Below, one piece after another: positions 57,628-64,000 of a DNA stretch of 64,000 nt. Where the stretch lies: NCBI GenBank assembly GCA_009809945.1, contig WTPW01000985.1, forward strand, positions 134,136 to 198,135, in the 5' to 3' direction. Origin of the DNA: Gigaspora margarita. Lineage: Eukaryota; Glomeromycota; Glomeromycetes; Diversisporales; Gigasporaceae. Under the pieces are notes generated by a model, which searched no databases, was not told the DNA's origin, and saw only the letters and a program-made list of their open reading frames with translations. The position numbers were made by a program, and so were the translations under genes. The number at the start of each line of letters is the position of its first letter. Positions within the stretch are counted from its first letter, which is position 1.

Positions 57628-58442
57628 TAAGAGCTATGATGATTAATATTTCTAATTTACTACAAAAAAGAACATATAAGCTAAACTTTACACTTCTTTA
57701 AATAATTAATTTAAATTGCTCTTTTTTTGTACAATAGACAATATTTGGTCAATATAGTAAGTAGTGTTATGTAAAGTATAACACGAAGGTCAAATAATTC
57801 AGAGTGATTTCTTATAGTACTGATTTACAATCTACCCAGTAATTAGTTTATACTTCTGTAGTTGCCTTTTAATGTATTTAAATGTTAATAATATCAATAA
57901 TTTGTTTAAATAAATTTTGTTGTCTTTAAAAAAAAAGTTAACCCACAGTACTAGAACTTCAAACTATTGTATTTTTTCACTAGTACCCAAGTTTATATTG
58001 ACTAATAGCTAATTAACTTATTTGTTATATACTATATTACAGTATTTGATCTATACTAATCTTTTTTTATAAAAGATGTACAAAGAGTTAAAAAACACTA
58101 TTAAATAATTTAAAAAAAAATTATTATATAAAACTACAAGTTGTCAATTAATGATATAGTTTTACATAATAAGGGTTATTTTAAATTTTTTTTTATATTG
58201 TATAACCCAGTAATCTTCAAGCCAATCAAATTGAATATCCATCATGCTTATAATATATGTATATTATTTAATATTGAGTAACTTTTTTTTACTAGTCTGT
58301 TTTGGATGATTTTACTACTAAAATATTTGTCTTAATAAGACAATTCTAACAAGCCCAAAATCATTAAAATCCAATCACAAGGTCACAAGATCGTTAAGGT
58401 TTTTGTATTATTATATTTATATGTATAGGAATAGAAATTTAT
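57628..58442. other. Interval with one isolated ~130-bp module, no gene
   Basis: At about 58,268-58,398 a single copy of the module found in the TAA-flanked palindromic elements (TTTTGGATGATTTTACTACT, then AATCATTAAAATCCAATCAC), without the surrounding element. Otherwise AT-rich, no coding text. Confidence 0.5.
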
Positions 58443-59041
58443 CACGGCTGCGACATGTTATACCCTATGATTCAACTAATCAAAATTACTCAATTTTGTG
58501 AACAAAAAAATTGTTTTTAAAAAACTAAAAATTTTATTAGTAAAATATAAAAATAAATAAGTGATAACAAAATATATAGTGTAAAATTTTATTCTGAACA
58601 ACTTTTTCTAAGTTACAAAAATAGATTATCTTAGTAAAAAAGACATTTTATAAGAAAAAACAAAAATTTTCAATGTTAGCACATATAGATATTTTTTTTA
58701 CTAATTAAATCTATATTTTGTTTTAAGTATTATATGCAAAATTTTATACTAAACAACTTTTCTAAATTAAAAAGATAAATTGTTTTAGTAAAAAAAGTTT
58801 TATATGTGCTAACTTTTAAAATTTTTGTTTTTTCTTATAAAACGTCTTTTTTTACTAAAACAATCTATCTTTGTAATTTAGAAAAAGTTGTTTAGAATAA
58901 AATTTTACATTATATAGTATACTATTATATATATTTTTATACTTTATTAAGTAAAAACTTTAATTTTTAAAAAAATTATTTGTCTACAAAATCGAGCAAT
59001 TTTATTGGTCAAATCATAGGATATGATATGTTGTGAGCAGT
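58443..59041. mobile_element. ~600 bp foldback element
   Basis: Left CACGGCTGCGACATGTTATA... and right (inverse) ACTGCTCACAACATATCATA... share ~65 bp ends through CCTATGATT and CAATTTTGTGAACAAA. Inner arms (58,560-58,735 and 58,740-58,925) are also inverse, with GAACAACTTTTTCTAAGTTA words. No ORF; target duplication unclear. Confidence 0.75.
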
Positions 59042-60681
59042 ATTGTCACTCAAACTAGACCTGGACTCAAACTGGACTGAACTGAACTTAGCTCAGACCA
59101 AACAAGGCCAGTTATATCTGGCAGACAATTCAAACAATTATATTGAGTTTTCATTTAAATTAAACTTCTAAATTGACGATTTTTGTTTTTAGTTATTAAC
59201 TACTATATAGATAAAGCAATGTTACAAATTTTTATTATCATTATTATAGTAATAATAATAATAAAAAAAGAAAAATCCCAATATTACTAGTTATACAGAT
59301 CAGCATTTAAGATAAGTATCTTTTGCAGTTTTTTTTTATCAAGTACTAATCAATTTTTTTTATAGCATTAGGTATTTTGCAGAAATCATCGTTCATAGCA
59401 GGAGTTATCTTCTGCAGAAGTTATCATTTGCAGGAGCTATCGTTCACAGAAGTTGTTGTTATTGATGCTGCTAGCAGAACTACAAATTAGCAAAACAGAA
59501 AGTTAATCTGTAGTTGTGTCTGCAATACTAGAAGTGTTGGTGTATCCCTTGAAGAAATTAAGCCAAAGGAGAAAGGAGACTTATAAGAGACTACCAGTAA
59601 GTTGTGAAGATTATGGTTAGAAAAAACTGTATTTAAATAAGAGAACAGAAACAAATAGCTAACCAGTAATTAAAAGTGATTGTTGGTATTGCTTGTTGGT
59701 AATAGAGGTCTCGATTTTATTGAATTGGACATTAGAACTTTTTTCTAGTTAGTATTATATGTATTAATGCCTCTTAAAATTTTTTTAGTTGTTTTATGGC
59801 AAGTTTTTTGTGGCAATTTGTTAATAACTGTTTTATGATAAGTTTCTCTATATTATTCATAGTGAGTTTCTTTATGTTGTTTTATAGCGAGTTTCTATAT
59901 TGTTTCACAATGAGTTTCTATATCATTTCACAGTAGTTTGCTTGGTGTTTTATGGTAATTTGCTATATCATTAGAGGTTTGGTATTTGAAATTGTTGATT
60001 GCGTGATTCCCTGCAATAAGATTCTAAAAAAATAATCTTTGCTAGGTTTTTTTTTTGATTAGCATGCTTTGTCATAGTATACGGTACACTATGAAAGTCA
60101 AAACTATATTTGGTATTGTATATTGTATTTTGTAATTAAAATTATCATTTATATAGCTCAAATATTCATACTTCTTCATGTTTAATTAAATATATAGCTT
60201 TAACAACACAAAACTACAAAGTAAAATTCCAAGAAGATTAATAACAAGTGTCTATGAACTAAACTACAGAGCACTTTGATCAATCAAGCTTATTAATTTA
60301 TTTAAAAAACTTTTTCTAACCCCCAAATAATTAAAAAAACTAAATTCTACTATATGTAATATAAAAAAACTATAGCTTATAAAATTTTTAATAAAATAAG
60401 CTTGCATCCTTAAGTTATTTTCAATTGGCTTAGTTGTATAAATTATACTATATAAAAAACTTCAGGCTTTGAACAATGTTCATGTTCACTATATGTTCAT
60501 GCTTGAAAATTATTGTATAGACAATGTCTGGTCACAATCAATTTACCTAGACATAATTTGAATACAGACTTTGGACAATGTTTAAAAATATCTGGTTTGC
60601 CCAAAATAACTTGTGCTATATTCGGTAATAACACTAGTTATAGGTGCGAAAATTATATTCTCTATATATATATTTAATAAT
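59042..60681. other. Repeat-rich interval without a gene
   Basis: Two degenerate tandem arrays: a ~17-bp unit of the type gcagaagttatcattt at about 59,379-59,455, and a ~27-bp unit of the type gttttatagcgagtttctat at about 59,787-59,975 (six to seven units). The segment 59,050-59,760 is somewhat GC-richer and may be a fragment of a retroelement, but no domain is readable. Confidence 0.5.
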
Positions 60682-60822
60682 ACAAAACCTTAGCGATATT
60701 GTGACCCTGTAATTGGATTTTAATGATTTTGGCTTATTAGAATCGTCTCATTGAGATGAACATTTTGGTAGTAAAATCATCCAAAACAGACCAGTAGATC
60801 AAAAGTTATTTAATATTATATA
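60682..60822 (-). repeat. Isolated ~130-bp module
   Basis: Inverted-orientation copy of the module in the 22.3, 27.5 and 56.1 kb elements (TTTAATGATTTTGGCTTATT, CGTCTCATTGAGATGAACAT, TAGTAAAATCATCCAAAACA). No matching partner or termini nearby. Confidence 0.7.
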
Positions 60823-60857
60823 TATTTATATAATATATTATAAATATTAGTTGTTAT

Positions 60858-61238
60858 ATTAACCAAACAGAATTTATAGTAAGACAGGCAGTTTTAGCTT
60901 ATGCCGACAATACTACATAGATTGCCAGTTCAAAAAAGCAACTAGAAAGTATAGTCACCTTAGCTGTACAGTTTTTTCATTTAAATGATATTAAATCAAT
61001 AGGACAAAATCTAAATCAGCAGTAATTAATTTAAAGATCCTCATCAAGCAAAGATACATTAACTTTGGAGAAGCTAAATTAATTGCAGAAGGCAAGTTGA
61101 ACAATATCAAGTTTCTTGGCATGTTCCTACACAGAGAAAAGAAAGTTGTTTAAGTAAAAAAAAACTTAAAGGAGTAGTGAGTCTTTTTATACAGAAGCTA
61201 AAATACAAAAAAATGATATCTAGTCAACTGATATATAT
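60858..61238 (+). pseudogene. LINE reverse-transcriptase fragment
   Basis: Reads AVLAYADNTT, a TAG (60,918-60,920) where the family has Trp, then IASSKKQLESIVTLAVQFFH and LNDIKS. In shifted frames it continues with FGEAKLIAEGKLNNIKFLGM and KYKKMISSQLIYI. This is the catalytic palm and following region of a non-LTR retrotransposon; YADD has become YADN. It ends exactly where the LTR begins, so the LTR retrotransposon inserted into it. It is related in text to the minus-strand LINE at 43.9-50.2 kb. Confidence 0.75.
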
Positions 61239-61789
61239 TGTTATAGAACGAGTAGTTAATGTTATTAGAATATTTATTATTTATTATTATTTTATTTTAT
61301 TATTATTATCCTTAGTATTTCACATTGTTATTATTATTGAGGAGTTAGACATTTAGAATAGTTCATATCGCTTATAACGTTTATACCGCTTATAACGCTT
61401 ATACTGCTTATAATGCTTATACCGCTTATAACGCTTATACCGCTTATAATGCTTATAACGCTTATTCTAAAATGTATTTAAAGACATAGAATTTCCCTTA
61501 GTCAAATTAGACTCAGACACCCACTTCTCTTTATATTCATTAAATATCTTGTAAAAGGGATTTCTTGGGAATAGAAACCTAGGAATAGCCCTCTTGCTTA
61601 TTATTATTAAATAAAGAAACTATTGTTAACTCTAAATACTATCATGAGCTGCCTACAGAGAAGAGTATAATTTCTTACAGACTAAGGAATTATACCTGCC
61701 TCTTGGACACCGCTATAAACCACTAAAGGATCCCTGTAGCCATGTCGTTGTTATAGTAAGGAGTACAAGAAGGCCTCCCTACTGTAACA
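61239..61789 (+). mobile_element. 5' LTR of a Ty3-like retrotransposon
   Basis: Starts TGTTATAG and ends CTGTAACA (inverse TGTTACAG), the usual TG...CA form with 5-bp perfect inverted ends. 551 bp. Contains an AATAAA at 61,610-61,615 and an internal tandem array at 61,370-61,468. It is immediately followed by a primer-binding site and a gag. The 3' LTR lies beyond the window, so the target duplication cannot be tested. Confidence 0.85.
61370..61468. repeat. 9-bp tandem array in the LTR
   Basis: Eleven consecutive units of GCTTATAAC / GCTTATACC (with GCTTATAAT and GCTTATACT variants, one GTTTATACC). AAC-type and ACC-type endings largely alternate, so the effective period is partly 18 bp. Confidence 0.9.
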
Positions 61790-61790
61790 T

Positions 61791-61808
61791 TTGGTGCCTT
61801 CTGGCGGA
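61791..61808 (+). promoter_or_regulatory. Putative tRNA primer-binding site
   Basis: TTGGTGCCTTCTGGCGG follows the LTR by one to two bases. TGGTGCC is complementary to a tRNA 3' end GGCACCA, the expected start site for minus-strand DNA synthesis. The particular tRNA was not determined. Confidence 0.65.
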
Positions 61809-62083
61809 AAGCTTTTAAAACATTTGGATATTCTTGAAATTACTTACACTACTTTGCTGCTGTTCGTCCAAAAAGGACTCTCTCTCCATAATTGCTGCTG
61901 CTGTTTTATCTTACTCTATTAACACTTCTTTTGCTGCTGTTATTCTCTCTTGCTGCTATTATCTATCTACTCATCCTTTATCAAAAACTTATCTCTAGCT
62001 GCTGTATTCTAGTAATTGTATTTACTAACGAACACTACTAACAATTAACCATTTTAAAGACTTAGCTCAGAGTCATAAGGCAT
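61809..62083 (+). other. Retrotransposon leader
   Basis: Untranslated leader between primer-binding site and gag, with repeated TGCTGCT words. No ORF. Confidence 0.6.
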
Positions 62084-63769
62084 ATGACTACTGACATCAA
62101 CGAATTATATAATCGACATATTAGAAATCATTTAGCAGAACATTACCAGAAGCCTTCTCTTCCTTTTTCGTCACTTCAATTAAGTGCCCCTGACCTTTCT
62201 TGTCTTGAGTGCTATCCTCCTCCTAGAACTAGTGGTCGAGTATTTTCACAAACACTCTTTGGAAGATTTTGGCGTTGGTATTCCGGAACCTATTACACTA
62301 ACACTTATAGTGGCCAAACTACTAGTAACTTTGCTCGCCTAACTTCTACCCGAGACTCTTCTACTATTCGTGCCTGTATTAGAGATATTATTTTTAGCTG
62401 CCGCTACCAAGTAGACATTGTAAACCCCGGAGAAATTGCTCTTGCCATTCTCCAACGATACGCCAACCGTACTATTCTACCACCTATAGACTTTGACGAT
62501 TATACTGTTTTTGACTACTATTTTGACCCAGAACCTGAATCTTATCACCGACCATACAACCCATATCCAGACTTTGGCTCTTCTATTGCTGACGCACCTA
62601 CTCAAACCCTCGCAACTACACCTTTTATTGATACTTTTGTTGCCCCCTCTGCTAGCCCTAATCTACATCCTCTTGGTGACAACCATAGTACTACTATCTC
62701 TCACTCTCCTCGAATCCCACGTATTAGCTTAACTGCAAGTCCTGTAACTTTAACACCCCGACAACTAGAAGTAGATCTTGAACATTTCTTTGACACTACT
62801 ACTACCTTTGAATTAAATCAACATTTATCTAATACTGCTCCTGAAACTACTGAAGAAAACCAAACACCACCTTCATCACCACCTCCAATCAATTCACCTG
62901 TACTCAACCCACCTGTAATCAAACTACCTCCTAATATGGGTGACCAAGCTCTAAGAGAAGCTGCTACTGCTATTAATGCCTTAGCTGCTGCAATGAGCAA
63001 TGGAGGACCTGAAAAGAATCTTCTCTCTGTTAACTTCTTTAATAGTGATGGAACCCAAGACCCACTTGAATAGTATACCGAATTTAAACGTGCTGCTACT
63101 GCTAACCAATGGAATCCTGCCCGCAAATTGGAACTTGTTTCCATGTATTTAAAAGGAATTGCCTTAGACTGGTATTCCTCTCTCGCAAATGCTCCTACTG
63201 CTTTTAGTGATGCCAATAATGCAGCTCGCAGTTTTAAACATCTTTTTAAAGATCGCTTTATCACTCCTAAACAAAAAGCCCTATGGCAAAAACAACTCTT
63301 CGAAATCAAACAAGGTGCTAACTCTGTGGATGAATATATCAATCAATTTAGAAAATTAAAGAAACGTGTCGACCCAGATGATGCTTTCCCTGGAGACTTT
63401 TTGAAACAACTCTTTATCCAAGGACTTCGCCCTGAGTTCGCCATTAATGTTCAAGCTTCTGAACCTAATAATCTTGCTACTACCATGAAAACTGCTCGTA
63501 AATGGGAAATTGGGAAACTTATAGCTTCTCCTAATACAGATACAGACAAAGCCATTAAACAACTGACTGATCAAATTGCTCAACTTAGCATTAATCTTGC
63601 CCAGAAACAACAACCTCCTAACCTCTCTGTAAACTATGCTGACTCTCCTAAACAAGCCAACCCAATCAAACAACCTCCTACTTGTCACTATTGTGGAAGG
63701 ACAGGACATTTCATTGCTCATTGTCGAACCAAGAAAAATGACCAAAATCGAGAACGAGGAAGAAACTAG
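62084..63769 (+). pseudogene. Retrotransposon Gag with one in-frame TAG
   Basis: Structural (nucleocapsid) polyprotein of a Ty3-type LTR retrotransposon. The frame is open for 562 codons except TAG at 63,071-63,073, inside a DPLE.YTEF context where related gags have Trp. N-terminal part: a long Tyr/Pro/Thr-rich region, with a Pro-rich stretch near residues 265-285. The gag-core text spans the stop (FKRAATANQW, LVSMYLKGIALDWYSSL, ALWQKQLFEIKQG, VDEYINQFRKLKKRV). A CCHC zinc knuckle CHYCGRTGHFIAHC lies at 63,683-63,724. The basic tail ends at 63,769. Start: first ATG after the leader. A single G-to-A change is the simplest cause of the stop; programmed read-through is less likely but untested. 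Codon use is less AT-biased than surroundings, so the copy is young. Confidence 0.88.
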
Positions 63770-64000
63770 ACCCACCTCTAGAATGTATAGTTTAGAAAGC
63801 CTGGAGCAAGCCCTTTGGTTTTGTGACCTTGAACACCTTTACGCTTACAAAGCAGGACAAGATATTCTCTATAACCCTAACTATAACCTATGGACCAGAA
63901 TTAGACATTATACTGAATCCAACCGTAGTGCTGGATCTCAATATGAAATGAACCAGACTCGCATTTACAGACTAGCCAAGATTTTCTTAGAAGAAAGTAA
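63738..64000 (+). CDS. Start of a second retrotransposon ORF, truncated by window
   Basis: An open frame shifted +1 from gag and overlapping it by 32 bases runs from ATG at 63,738 (alternative ATG at 63,783) to the window edge. It reads NEEETRPTSRMYSLESLEQA, then WFCDLEHLYAYKAGQD and NQTRIYRLAKIFLEE. Position and overlap are those of a pol ORF reached by frameshift or re-initiation, but the visible ~87 codons show no protease motif and I do not recognise them. It could be the N-terminal spacer of pol or an additional ORF. Confidence 0.6.
   Translation, partial: MTKIENEEETRPTSRMYSLESLEQALWFCDLEHLYAYKAGQDILYNPNYNLWTRIRHYTESNRSAGSQYEMNQTRIYRLAKIFLEES

Overview
This is a very AT-rich eukaryotic window dominated by transposable-element debris. 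It contains one clearly intact gene. Short GT-AG introns, tRNA-derived retroposons, RNase H-bearing LINE remains, a Ty3-type gag and a decayed kinase-TPR gene all point to a fungus. Together they fit an arbuscular mycorrhizal fungus (Glomeromycotina) best, but that is an inference from gene style and not a marker-based identification.

Layout. 0-32 kb: no intact gene. It holds nested short inverted-repeat elements (MITEs), three copies of a ~1 kb tRNA-headed retroposon (4.2, 7.1 and 20.6 kb), an array of ~325 bp palindromes (6.3-9.6 kb), a retroposed insert with a 14-bp target duplication (10.6-11.75 kb), and decayed coding remnants (5.3-6.1, 13.6, 15.8 kb). 32.0-34.9 kb, minus strand: a nine-exon gene for a glycerol-3-phosphate acyltransferase of the SCT1/GPT2 type. 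I reconstructed it exon by exon; all phases agree, giving 690 codons plus stop. 34.9-39.5 kb: non-coding but visibly richer in CG dinucleotides, with less-decayed MITEs. 40.1-41.3 kb: an element whose inverted-repeat centre is a 715-base assembly gap. 41.3-52.3 kb: two copies of a T-rich repeat with an interspersed 17-mer, flanking a degenerate LINE on the minus strand (RT, RNase H and tail recognisable) that is itself split by a hAT-like element and a TA-flanked MITE. 52-60.8 kb: more MITEs and a minus-strand protein-kinase/TPR pseudogene. 60.86-64 kb: a LINE reverse-transcriptase fragment cut by a Ty3-like LTR retrotransposon (LTR, primer-binding site, gag with one in-frame stop, start of a second ORF) that runs off the window.

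Most of the window is explained by insertion events that can be read directly: 8-bp duplications (hAT-like), TTAA (piggyBac-like, with two empty sites visible inside the window), TAA (PIF/Harbinger-like), TA (Tc1/mariner-like) and 14-17 bp duplications with A-tails (target-primed retroposition).

The least explained signal is that elements with different termini and different target-site types carry the same internal phrases, usually as inverted pairs. One is built around AAACTTGTTCAG; another around GGCCCAGTRGATCACAAGAT and TTTTGATGATTTTACTA. A second striking feature is a ~650 bp family carrying a 16-22 bp perfect palindrome (core CAGGCAAATTTGCCTG) just inside each end. Stop codons in the decayed genes fall repeatedly where tryptophan is expected, as directional G-to-A decay would produce.
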